A DNA stretch of 64,000 bases from Roseburia sp. (lineage in GTDB: Bacteria; Bacillota; Clostridia; Lachnospirales; Lachnospiraceae), in NCBI GenBank assembly GCA_019421345.1, contig JAHZFL010000008.1:1-64000 (forward strand). Direction: 5' to 3'. The notes below the pieces were generated by a model that did not search any database, had not been told where the DNA came from, and was given only the letters and a program-made list of their open reading frames with translations. The position numbers were made by a program, and so were the translations under genes. Positions 1 to 6,948 of this stretch are shown here, piece by piece. Numbering within the stretch: the stretch's first letter is position 1; each line of letters begins with the position of its first letter.

Positions 1-36
1 AGGCATCTCTGCTTTTTAAATATTCAGTTGTAACAT

Positions 37-153
37 ATGTATTGTAATCCTACAGTACAAGCCGTCGAAGATTTGATTTTTGAATTGCAGATGAACCAAT
101 TTGATGTTATGATAGAGGGAACAAGGGACTATGTTGAAGATATAAAACTATAA
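37..153 (+). other. Short open frame, possible remnant of an upstream gene
   Basis: A 38-codon frame runs from an ATG at 37 to a TAA at 151-153. No convincing ribosome binding site precedes it, and the frame upstream is closed by a TAA at 31-33. I do not recognise the peptide. It ends inside a perfect 12-bp stem hairpin, so it may be the 3' tail of a decayed gene of the same island or simply chance. Low confidence that it is translated. Confidence 0.15.
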
Positions 154-165
154 TTTTATATCTTC
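136..165 (+). terminator. Perfect 12-bp stem hairpin upstream of the restriction-modification operon
   Basis: GAAGATATAAAA (136-147) pairs perfectly with TTTTATATCTTC (154-165) around a 6-nt loop. It is AT-rich and lacks a long run of T afterwards, so it may be a weak terminator, or an operator or cruciform for the small regulator that starts at 201. Confidence 0.4.
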
Positions 166-200
166 AATTGTTATATTGATAAAATAAAAGGAGTACCCTT

Positions 201-410
201 ATGACAATATCAGAACAGATTAAGGTGCTTTGTGTACGTTGCAATATCAGTGTTGCGGAACTGGCAAGACGTATGGGGACCACCCCTCAGAATTTCAATT
301 CAAAAATGAAACGGGAAAGCTTTACAATCTCTGATTTAGAATATCTGGCAGAAACATTGGGGTGTTCATTTGAACGCTATTTTGTCCTTCCAGATGGAGA
401 AAAGATTTAA
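201..410 (+). CDS. Small Cro/XRE-type helix-turn-helix regulator (69 aa)
   Basis: A 69-residue protein that is almost entirely a lambda-repressor-like helix-turn-helix: the helix with VAELARRMGTTPQNFN is followed by a recognition helix and then LEYLAETLGCSFERYF. It has a strong Shine-Dalgarno (AAAGGAG) 7 nt before the ATG. It lies 13 bp upstream of a C5 methyltransferase start, the position occupied by controller (C) proteins in many type II restriction-modification operons. The inferred role is timing control of endonuclease expression. Close relatives in Firmicutes are often simply labelled helix-turn-helix transcriptional regulator, so the controller role is inference from position. Confidence 0.85.
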   Translation: MTISEQIKVLCVRCNISVAELARRMGTTPQNFNSKMKRESFTISDLEYLAETLGCSFERYFVLPDGEKI

Positions 411-423
411 TGGGAGGATATAC

Positions 424-1620
424 ATGAATTTATTACACTTTAAAGATAATGCCTCAAATCGGGATGTGATTTCCCTGTTTTCGGGGGCAATGGGGTTGGA
501 TATTGGCCTTTCAAAAGCTGGTCTCAACATCGTAATTGGACAAGACTTTGACCCTGCTTGTGTTGCAACTATGCGTGCAAATGGACATAAGGTTCTGGGC
601 GGTGACATCCGTGAAATCAATGAAGCAGCTTTGTTGGAACAGACTGGATTAGCACAGGGAGAACCTTTCCTGATTTGCGGTGGTCCACCCTGTCAGCCGT
701 TTTCTACTGCCGGTAAGAGGCTGGGAATTAACGATCCACGAGGCAGCTTATTCATGGATTTTATCCGTATGATTGACTATATCCGTCCCCGTTTTTTTAT
801 TATGGAAAATGTAAAGGGGATTATGTCTGCCCCTTTAAAGCATATGCCCCTTGCGGAGCGTGACAAAAATGACCCTGAGCAACATTTAGGAACTGTATTA
901 GATGTTATCCTTTCTGAATTTGATAAATTAGGATATAAAACGGTATATGGGATTTTGGATGCCGTCAATTATGGCGTACCTCAATTCCGGGAACGGTTTG
1001 TGTTGATTGGAAGCCGGGACAATGAAAATATTTTCTTACCATTCCCAACACACTTCCAGATGCATCAAGACTCGCAATACCGCTGGCGTACCTTGAACGA
1101 TACTATCCAGGATTTGGAAAATAATTGTGGGGAATGTGCAGCTTTTAGTAATGACCGTCTTGCATATCTCCGCCTTGTCCCAGAGGGCGGAAATTGGCGT
1201 GACCTACCGGAAGATATTCGGAAAGAAGCTATGGGTGGTGCCTATGGCTCTGGCGGTGGGAAGGTTGGATTTTATCGGAGATTATCTTATAGCCAGCCTT
1301 CACCAACTTTAGTGACCTCCCCGGTACAAAAAGCAACTATGATGTGCCATCCGACCCAAGATCGACCTTTGAGTATCAGGGAATATGCCCGTATTCAGCA
1401 GTTTCCTGATGATTGGCAGTTCATGGGGACAAGTGTTGCAAAATATAGGCAGATTGGCAACGCTGTACCGGTTGGGTTGGCATTAGCATTGGGAAATGCC
1501 GTACTCTCTGTTGCGGATCAATCTGCTGAAATACGCACAAAACGATTCAGAGGGACAGACATCCATCAAAAGCTGAAACAAGCTATCGAAATAGGAGGAA
1601 GCTGTTATGCCAATAAATAG
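424..1620 (+). CDS. DNA (cytosine-5-)-methyltransferase of a type II R-M system
   Basis: A C5 cytosine methyltransferase of 398 aa with the expected motif order: motif I FSGAMG (residues 19-24, SAM binding), motif IV GGPPCQPFS with catalytic Cys90, motif VI ENV (128-130), motif VIII QFRER (187-191) and motif X GNAVP (345-349). The open frame extends upstream to 370, but the ATG at 424 is preferred because GGGAGG sits just before it and the protein then begins shortly before motif I. It would protect host DNA from the endonuclease encoded next, whose start overlaps this stop by 14 bp. The recognition sequence cannot be read from the sequence. Confidence 0.96.
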   Translation: MNLLHFKDNASNRDVISLFSGAMGLDIGLSKAGLNIVIGQDFDPACVATMRANGHKVLGGDIREINEAALLEQTGLAQGEPFLICGGPPCQPFSTAGKRLGINDPRGSLFMDFIRMIDYIRPRFFIMENVKGIMSAPLKHMPLAERDKNDPEQHLGTVLDVILSEFDKLGYKTVYGILDAVNYGVPQFRERFVLIGSRDNENIFLPFPTHFQMHQDSQYRWRTLNDTIQDLENNCGECAAFSNDRLAYLRLVPEGGNWRDLPEDIRKEAMGGAYGSGGGKVGFYRRLSYSQPSPTLVTSPVQKATMMCHPTQDRPLSIREYARIQQFPDDWQFMGTSVAKYRQIGNAVPVGLALALGNAVLSVADQSAEIRTKRFRGTDIHQKLKQAIEIGGSCYANK

Positions 1621-2341
1621 TAATTACGATGAAGAAGCTATCGTAGAAGCAATTGCGACTTCATTGGATAATTTTTACACTAACTTAATCAGCAATATTG
1701 ACAAGCTCAACATCAAAAAGGTTATGAAGCGCAAGAACCCGTACCTGTTTCGGGCGAAGGCTATGAATGGGGCCGCACAGATTATTGATGCAATCCTTGC
1801 TGCCTTTGTATCCTCGTCCGAGGAAACAATATTTGGAAATGTTTTCTTTGAACCTATTGCTACTGCTGCTGCACAAGGACAAAAGGCATTGGCAGAAGGC
1901 GTTGACATTATGGTAGAGCGGGACAACACTATCTATGCTATTGCTGTAAAATCTGGCACAAGTGTGTTCAATGCAGACAGCCGAAAGAAACAGGAGCAGA
2001 ACTTTATGGCGGCAAGCAAGCTGGCACAGCAGGCAAAGAAACGCTTTGTCCCGATTGTAGGCTATGGCTACGGAAAAAAGAAAACATCCAGCCGTGGGCT
2101 TCCCAAGTTTTATATGGAATTGGCAGGCAAGGATTTCTGGACGGAATTGACCGGAGATGAAGAATTCTACATAAAGTTAATCCGTTTCATGGATAAGCTG
2201 CCAGAAAAATATGTAGAAGAATTTGATACTTCCTATCAGAAAGCATCAAACCGGCTTGTTCGTGAGTTTACCCAAGAGTTTTGCTTTGAGGATGGTAGTA
2301 TTGATTGGGAGAAACTTGTTGAATTTAATTCAGGTAATTAA
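1607..2341 (+). CDS. PmeII-type type II restriction endonuclease
   Basis: A 244-aa protein resembling PmeII-family restriction enzymes: an early KRKNPYLFRAK motif (residues 41-51), SSEETIFG (69-77), then a PD-(D/E)XK-like core with Asp100 (EGVDIMVE) and Lys115 (AIAVKSG). The Glu normally two residues before the catalytic Lys is replaced by Ala113, which I take to be a family-type variation of the core. The ATG overlaps the methyltransferase stop by 14 bp and has an AGGAGG site, so the two are translationally coupled. The neighbouring methyltransferase supports the restriction role strongly. The cut site is unknown. Confidence 0.82.
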   Translation: MPINSNYDEEAIVEAIATSLDNFYTNLISNIDKLNIKKVMKRKNPYLFRAKAMNGAAQIIDAILAAFVSSSEETIFGNVFFEPIATAAAQGQKALAEGVDIMVERDNTIYAIAVKSGTSVFNADSRKKQEQNFMAASKLAQQAKKRFVPIVGYGYGKKKTSSRGLPKFYMELAGKDFWTELTGDEEFYIKLIRFMDKLPEKYVEEFDTSYQKASNRLVREFTQEFCFEDGSIDWEKLVEFNSGN

Positions 2342-2356
2342 TTTTCGGAGGATAGC

Positions 2357-5158
2357 ATGAATAGAGGTTCTGAATGGCGAAGATGGGAACTGCATTTACA
2401 TACGCCCTTCACTAAAAAAGCAGATCAATATATAGGAAAAACAACTGATGAAAAATGGGATAATTTCTATACTTCTATCTATGATTATATAGGGGACGGA
2501 AGCGATCCTTTGCGTTCAATTTGCGCTATAGCAATTACAGATTATCTTTCAATAGATAACTATCTAAAAGTATGTGCAGATAACAGGCTCCCTGATAGTG
2601 TTAAACTTGTTTTTCCCAATGTGGAGTTGAGAATAACACCAATTGCATCAGATTCCCCCATAAATATACATTGCTTATTTGATCCAAGCATTGTTGGGGA
2701 ATTAGAGGGGCGTTTTTTTGCTAATTTGAAATTTGAATATAATCACAACAAGTATAGTGCTACAAAAAGTGAGTTGGTTCGATTAGGCCGTGATTTCCAG
2801 AAGAATCAATCTTTAAGTGATGAAGATGCCCTTAAAATAGGTCTATCCCAATATGTGATTTCCTTAGAAACTTTGTCTGATGTTTTTAAGTACAATCCTC
2901 AATTAAAGGAAAAAACCATTATTGTAGTATCAAATAGTAGTACAGATGGTGCATCTGGGCTTCGTGCCCATAGTGACTATTTTTTAGGTAATATTTCCCA
3001 ATTAGAAGCTACCCGGAGAGCAATTTACCAACTTTCTGACATGGTGTTTTCTTCCAATTCAAAAGATATATCATACTTCCTTGGGGAAGGTCCTGACTCT
3101 ATAGATGTTGTGAAAGAAAAGTGTGGCTCGTTAATGCCCTGTATTCATGGCTGTGATGCCCATACTAACGAAAAAGTGTTTGCCCCTGCGGACAATCGTT
3201 TCTGCTGGATTAAAGCGGATCCAACTTTTGAGGGATTGAAGCAAGTCCTTTATGAACCAAAAGAGCGTGTGCGTATTAGCAGTAGTGTTCCAGATGAAAA
3301 GCCAGAATATTATGTGATTGACCGAGTTGAGATAGTGGGAAATGCAGATTTCTCGCCAAAACCCATATATTTTAGCGACCAGCTTACATGTATCATAGGA
3401 GGAAAATCAACCGGGAAGTCCCTGCTCCTTCATAATATGGCAACGGCAATAGATAGGAAGCAAGTAGAGAAAAAACAGGAAACCGCAGCAACCAATGTTA
3501 AACAAATTCCGGAGTTAAAGGTTTATTGGCGTGACGGGGTTTGTAGTGATGATAAGAGCAAAGAGCGGAAAATTGTTTACATTCCGCAGACTTATTTAAA
3601 CCGTTTAAGTGATGAAGAACAAGAAACAACGGAGATTGATACCATTATCCAAGACATTGTTCTGCAAGATCAAAAGTGCAACGAAGCATACCGCTTAATG
3701 CTCCAAAAGATTTCCGAGCAGAAGCAACAAATTGCGAAGTCGATTGTAGACTTCTTGCAGATTGTGAAAAATCGGGAAGAACTTTATGAGCGATGTAAAG
3801 GAATTGGCGACAAGGAAGCAATCGAAGCTGAACTTGAAAAATTGAATGACCAATTAGAACAACTTAGTAAAGAATATAATGTTACGGAAACTGAAATAGC
3901 GGAATATCAAAGTTCAATAGAAAATGCAAGAACCCTAAGGGAGTCATACTCCGTAGCGACCAAAGAAATTGAACAGATCCAAGATATTCAATCCGTTGTA
4001 GATATAAAGTTCTCTTCTAATAGTGCATTTGCGGTTTTTAACGAGTTGTTTGATAACGCCATTGAAGAAGTGAAAAAGATCGCTGATGAAGCTTGGGCTG
4101 CCAAACAAGAGGAAATTTTACAAGCGGCTCGTAAGAAATGCGGAGATATTGAGTCAGCTATAAGCAAGTATGAAGAAAGAGTTGCTATATTAAAGCCGAA
4201 AATGGACGGCAATGAACGGATAAGCAAACTTTCTGCTTCTATTGTAAAGGAGCGAGAACGGTTGGCAAAACTTTCTGAATACCAAACCCAGCTAAGCACA
4301 GTGCAGGCACAGTATAAGCAAAACTTACATGAGTTAAGCCAATCGTTTTCTACTTTCAGCCAAATATATCTTGCGTATGTAGACAGCATTAATAGTGGCT
4401 TTGTTTCTTCTACAGACGAATTGGAATTCTCAGTAAGAAAAGTATTGCGTATTGATCAACTCGTGCGGAAAATTTCGGATCTATTAGATAATAGGTCAAT
4501 TGGAAGATTTCATGCATTCAACCTCCGCGAAATAACAGAAGATGTACTATCTTCGGAACATATTGAAGCGTTTATCGAGGCAATCCTTACCAACTCAAAA
4601 GATACTCTGCAACTAAAAGGTGGTTGTACTGTAGAATCTGCCCTCCGTGAAATTTTGTCGGATTGGTATAATATAGACTATGTTGTCCGAATGGATAATG
4701 ACGATATACAAGATATGTCACCAGGCAAGAAAGCTTTGGTTTTACTTAGGCTTCTTATTAGCCTTGCTGAAAGCAGGTGCCCGATTCTTATAGACCAGCC
4801 CGAGGACGACCTTGATAACAGATCAATTTTCGATGAGTTGATACGATTTATTAAAGAGAAGAAGGTTGATAGGCAAATCATTACCGTTACACATAATGCC
4901 AATATTGTACTTGGTGGTGATGCTGAGTTGGTGATAGTTGCAAATCAAAAAGGAAAAAATGCCCCGAATAAACAATACCGCTTTGAATATCGTGGCGGTT
5001 CGATTGAGGACAATAATCCTGTTGTTGAAGAAAATGGGGAAGTCATCCCAGGCATATTAAACAGCAAAGGTATACAGGAACATATCTGTGAAATCCTTGA
5101 AGGAGGAGAGCAAGCCTTTGCTCTGCGGCAACACAAGTATCACTTTATCAAGAGCTAA
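2357..5158 (+). CDS. TrlF-type PHP domain plus SMC-like AAA ATPase (defence-associated)
   Basis: 933 aa. The N-terminus carries a PHP-type metallo-phosphoesterase signature (ELHLHTPF at residues 11-18, later IAITDY, a CIHGCDAHT motif and a downstream Asp/His set). It is followed by an ABC/SMC-like ATPase: Walker A GGKSTGKS (348-355), a long Glu/Lys-rich coiled-coil insertion (about 430-660), a signature-like MSPGKKA, Walker B LIDQPEDD (811-818) and an H-loop TVTHNAN. Such PHP-ATPase proteins travel with restriction-modification genes and are thought to act in defence, probably sensing DNA ends or structures and cutting nucleic acid. It begins 15 bp after the endonuclease with its own GGAGG site, so it is probably in the same operon. 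The substrate is inferred, not shown. Confidence 0.85.
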   Translation: MNRGSEWRRWELHLHTPFTKKADQYIGKTTDEKWDNFYTSIYDYIGDGSDPLRSICAIAITDYLSIDNYLKVCADNRLPDSVKLVFPNVELRITPIASDSPINIHCLFDPSIVGELEGRFFANLKFEYNHNKYSATKSELVRLGRDFQKNQSLSDEDALKIGLSQYVISLETLSDVFKYNPQLKEKTIIVVSNSSTDGASGLRAHSDYFLGNISQLEATRRAIYQLSDMVFSSNSKDISYFLGEGPDSIDVVKEKCGSLMPCIHGCDAHTNEKVFAPADNRFCWIKADPTFEGLKQVLYEPKERVRISSSVPDEKPEYYVIDRVEIVGNADFSPKPIYFSDQLTCIIGGKSTGKSLLLHNMATAIDRKQVEKKQETAATNVKQIPELKVYWRDGVCSDDKSKERKIVYIPQTYLNRLSDEEQETTEIDTIIQDIVLQDQKCNEAYRLMLQKISEQKQQIAKSIVDFLQIVKNREELYERCKGIGDKEAIEAELEKLNDQLEQLSKEYNVTETEIAEYQSSIENARTLRESYSVATKEIEQIQDIQSVVDIKFSSNSAFAVFNELFDNAIEEVKKIADEAWAAKQEEILQAARKKCGDIESAISKYEERVAILKPKMDGNERISKLSASIVKERERLAKLSEYQTQLSTVQAQYKQNLHELSQSFSTFSQIYLAYVDSINSGFVSSTDELEFSVRKVLRIDQLVRKISDLLDNRSIGRFHAFNLREITEDVLSSEHIEAFIEAILTNSKDTLQLKGGCTVESALREILSDWYNIDYVVRMDNDDIQDMSPGKKALVLLRLLISLAESRCPILIDQPEDDLDNRSIFDELIRFIKEKKVDRQIITVTHNANIVLGGDAELVIVANQKGKNAPNKQYRFEYRGGSIEDNNPVVEENGEVIPGILNSKGIQEHICEILEGGEQAFALRQHKYHFIKS

Positions 5159-5304
5159 GGTGCGTCATATGCCTGCTGCCACTCCCGAAATCGCCCAGCT
5201 TTTGCTCATTCCCATTCGCAAAAACCTGTCCGCTTTCCTGCCGGGCAAAACGAGTGTTTTCATCCGGCGAAACCCTCATTTTACCCATCAGTCGTGACAG
5301 CAGG

Positions 5305-5391
5305 TATAACACACTACACTTTGCAAGCAAAGTCGTGTGCCAAAGGGATACCCTTTGGAAACCCTTTTTTGTCGGAGTGTGTAGCCACACT
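5305..5391. repeat. Three adjacent hairpins resembling an oriT / mobilisation site
   Basis: Directly after the island's last gene there are three inverted repeats in a row: CTTTGC-AA-GCAAAG (5319-5332, extended by imperfect CACAC/GTGTG flanks), CCAAAGGG-ATA-CCCTTTGG (5340-5358, perfect) and AGTGTG-TAGC-CACACT (5376-5391, perfect). Strings of short hairpins like these are typical of transfer origins beside mob genes in Firmicute conjugative elements. No relaxase gene is present in the window, so this would be a remnant. The assignment is inference. 5159-5304 otherwise shows no gene I can support. Confidence 0.4.
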
Positions 5392-5402
5392 TCCTCCAAA
5401 AT

Positions 5403-5460
5403 GCAAAATAAGCGGCATAGGTCAGCCCGTTCCCGGTGCTGATCTATACCGCTTATTTGC
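5403..5460. repeat. 23-bp imperfect inverted repeat at the island edge
   Basis: GCAAAATAAGCGGCATAGG... (from 5403) is mirrored by ...CTATACCGCTTATTTGC (to 5460), with two mismatches, one bulged A and an 11-nt loop. The right arm ends exactly at the stop codon of the truncated spoIIID frame. It could be a terminator, the end of an integrated element or a recombination site. There is no T-run, so an ordinary intrinsic terminator is unlikely. Confidence 0.5.
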
Positions 5461-5631
5461 CTACATGGGCTTCTTACTGTATCGCCCATATAAACCGTTC
5501 CAATTTATTACTTCCGTATGTACCGTACTCTTACTAATTCCAAAATGCTTCGCCGCCTGACGCACCGTCGTATGATTGTCAATAATATAGCGGGCAATCT
5601 CCATCGCTCTCTCCTCAATATAACCTTTCAA
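5461..5631 (-). pseudogene. spoIIID: Truncated spoIIID (sporulation transcription factor), C-terminal half lost
   Basis: Reading leftwards from a TTG at 5631 (preceded by AGGGGA), 56 codons encode a peptide whose first about 38 residues match SpoIIID: KGYIEERAMEIARYI, then TVRQAAKHFGISKSTVH, which is the helix-turn-helix. Intact SpoIIID is about 80-93 aa and continues with a basic C-terminal helix needed for DNA binding. Here the frame switches after STVH to an unrelated tail (VINWNGLYGRYSKKPM) and stops at 5461 within the inverted repeat. SpoIIID controls mother-cell gene expression during sporulation. The break probably marks the insertion point of the neighbouring accessory DNA. An intact copy elsewhere cannot be excluded. 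Confidence 0.8.
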
Positions 5632-5694
5632 ACGAAATCCCCTGCACTACTTGTTTTTACATTGTATGCAGAGGATTTTCGCTTATGTCATATT

Positions 5695-6471
5695 TTAGAC
5701 GGTTTCCTGCGCCGCTTCGGGCTTGCCCCACGCCGCCCGAATGATACGCTCCGCCTCCTTCGCCTGATCCCTTGTAAGCTGCGGCGTGTCCTTAAGTACA
5801 TAGTCCATGCCAAGCCTCTCATACTTAATGCTGCCAAGCGCATGGTAAGGCAGAACCTCCAGCTTTTCTACATTGGAGAGCGTCATCAAAAAACGTCCCA
5901 GCTCCGTCAACTCCGTCTCGTCAAATGTGATGCTGGGCACAACAACATGGCGAATCCACACATCTTTTTTCTTCTCATCCAAATATTTTGCAAATGCAAG
6001 CACATTCTCATTTCCGTGTCCCGTCAGGCTTTGGTGCGCCTTCGCTTCCATGTGCTTGATGTCAAGCATAACAAGATCGGTGACCGCAAGCAGCGCGTCG
6101 ATCTGCGCCAGACGCCCCTGATCCGAAGCCTCTGCCATAGCCGACGTTCCCGGAAACAAGATACCCGACGTGTCCAGGCATGTGTGGATGCCACGCTCCT
6201 TTGCCTTTATAAAAAGCTCTGTCAAAAATTCCGTCTGCATCATCGGCTCACCGCCCGTTGCCGTGATGCCGCCCGTCTTATAAAACGAACGATTTCTCTC
6301 AAAACGGCTCAAAAGCTCGTCCGCACTCATTTCCTCACCGGCATCTGCCCGCCAGGTATCAGGATTGTGACAGTACTGACAGCGCATCGGACATCCCTGA
6401 AAAAACACGACAAAGCGCACGCCCGGTCCGTCCACCGTTCCAAACGTTTCCACTGAATGAATCCTGCCCAT
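5695..6471 (-). CDS. pflA: Pyruvate formate-lyase activating enzyme (radical SAM)
   Basis: 258 aa; installs the glycyl radical on pyruvate formate-lyase using S-adenosylmethionine and a [4Fe-4S] cluster. The cluster-binding motif CPMRCQYC gives Cys27, Cys31 and Cys34, after the family-typical VETFGTVDGPGVR start. The open frame extends upstream to 6591, but the ATG at 6471 with GGGAGGAAAG before it gives the normal family length. It lies downstream of pflB on the same strand, separated by 477 bp of structured repeats. It may be co-transcribed with pflB or have its own promoter within the repeats. Cytoplasmic, anaerobic metabolism. Confidence 0.96.
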   Translation of the reverse strand: MGRIHSVETFGTVDGPGVRFVVFFQGCPMRCQYCHNPDTWRADAGEEMSADELLSRFERNRSFYKTGGITATGGEPMMQTEFLTELFIKAKERGIHTCLDTSGILFPGTSAMAEASDQGRLAQIDALLAVTDLVMLDIKHMEAKAHQSLTGHGNENVLAFAKYLDEKKKDVWIRHVVVPSITFDETELTELGRFLMTLSNVEKLEVLPYHALGSIKYERLGMDYVLKDTPQLTRDQAKEAERIIRAAWGKPEAAQETV

Positions 6472-6506
6472 TTCTCTTTCCTCCCGCTTCTTTTTCCCTA
6501 AATGAA

Positions 6507-6888
6507 CAAAAGTGTGCATCGCGCACTCCCACGGTGTAATAAACTGTGAATGAAGCACGCTTTTGCCGCGCCGTGCATGATTGCGTAGCAATACTTCCTC
6601 TCATGCACGTGCGCTTCAGCGATACAGTTCCACTCCGCCGCAGTGCCTTCCCCCAGAGAAGGTTGCTTTATAGGGAACGAAGTTTCCTATAAAACAGCAA
6701 AAGTGTGCTTCGCACACCCCCGCGGTGTAATAAACCGTGAATGAAGCACGCTTTTGCCGCGCCGCGCATGATTGCGTAGCAATACTTCCTCTCATGCGCG
6801 TGCGCTTCAGCGACACAGTTCCATCCCGCCGCAGTGCCTTCCCTCGGAGGAGGCTGCTTTATAGGGAACGAAGTTTCCTATAAAGCAA
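6507..6888. repeat. Two 191-bp tandem repeats with conserved stem-loops between pflB and pflA
   Basis: Unit 1 spans 6507-6697 and unit 2 spans 6698-6888, roughly 90% identical. Each unit holds a short hairpin GTGTGC-(3 nt)-GC(G/A)CAC, a large imperfect hairpin whose core is CG(T/C)GCATGA ... TCATGC(A/G)CG, and a terminal hairpin TTATAGGGAAC-GAA-GTTTCCTATAA. The core stem keeps perfect pairing although one pair changes from T-A in unit 1 to C-G in unit 2. This fills the 477-bp gap 6472-6948. Open frames of about 66-81 codons cross the units on the minus strand but look like by-products of the repeat. Confidence 0.9.
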
Positions 6889-6948
6889 GTAAGAGGTATC
6901 TCCCTTCAGCAGATACCTCTCCTCCACTCCCCCCTTCTCCTGTTTCCC

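Noticed and set aside
5148..5489. 113-codon minus-strand frame over the island edge
   Set aside because: It crosses the three hairpins and the inverted repeat and has no family resemblance; possible decayed mob gene remnant but not supportable.
5518..6456. Long plus-strand frame opposite pflA
   Set aside because: It runs antisense to a confidently identified radical SAM gene, has no ribosome binding site and reads as basic low-information protein; a GC-driven shadow.
6616..6816. Repeated 66-81 codon minus-strand frames in the 191-bp repeats
   Set aside because: The frames are copies of each other only because the DNA is duplicated; no ribosome binding site, and structure conservation explains the repeat better than protein coding.
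6507..6888. Possible CRISPR array or rRNA-like repeats
   Set aside because: Only two long contiguous units without spacers; no cas genes nearby.
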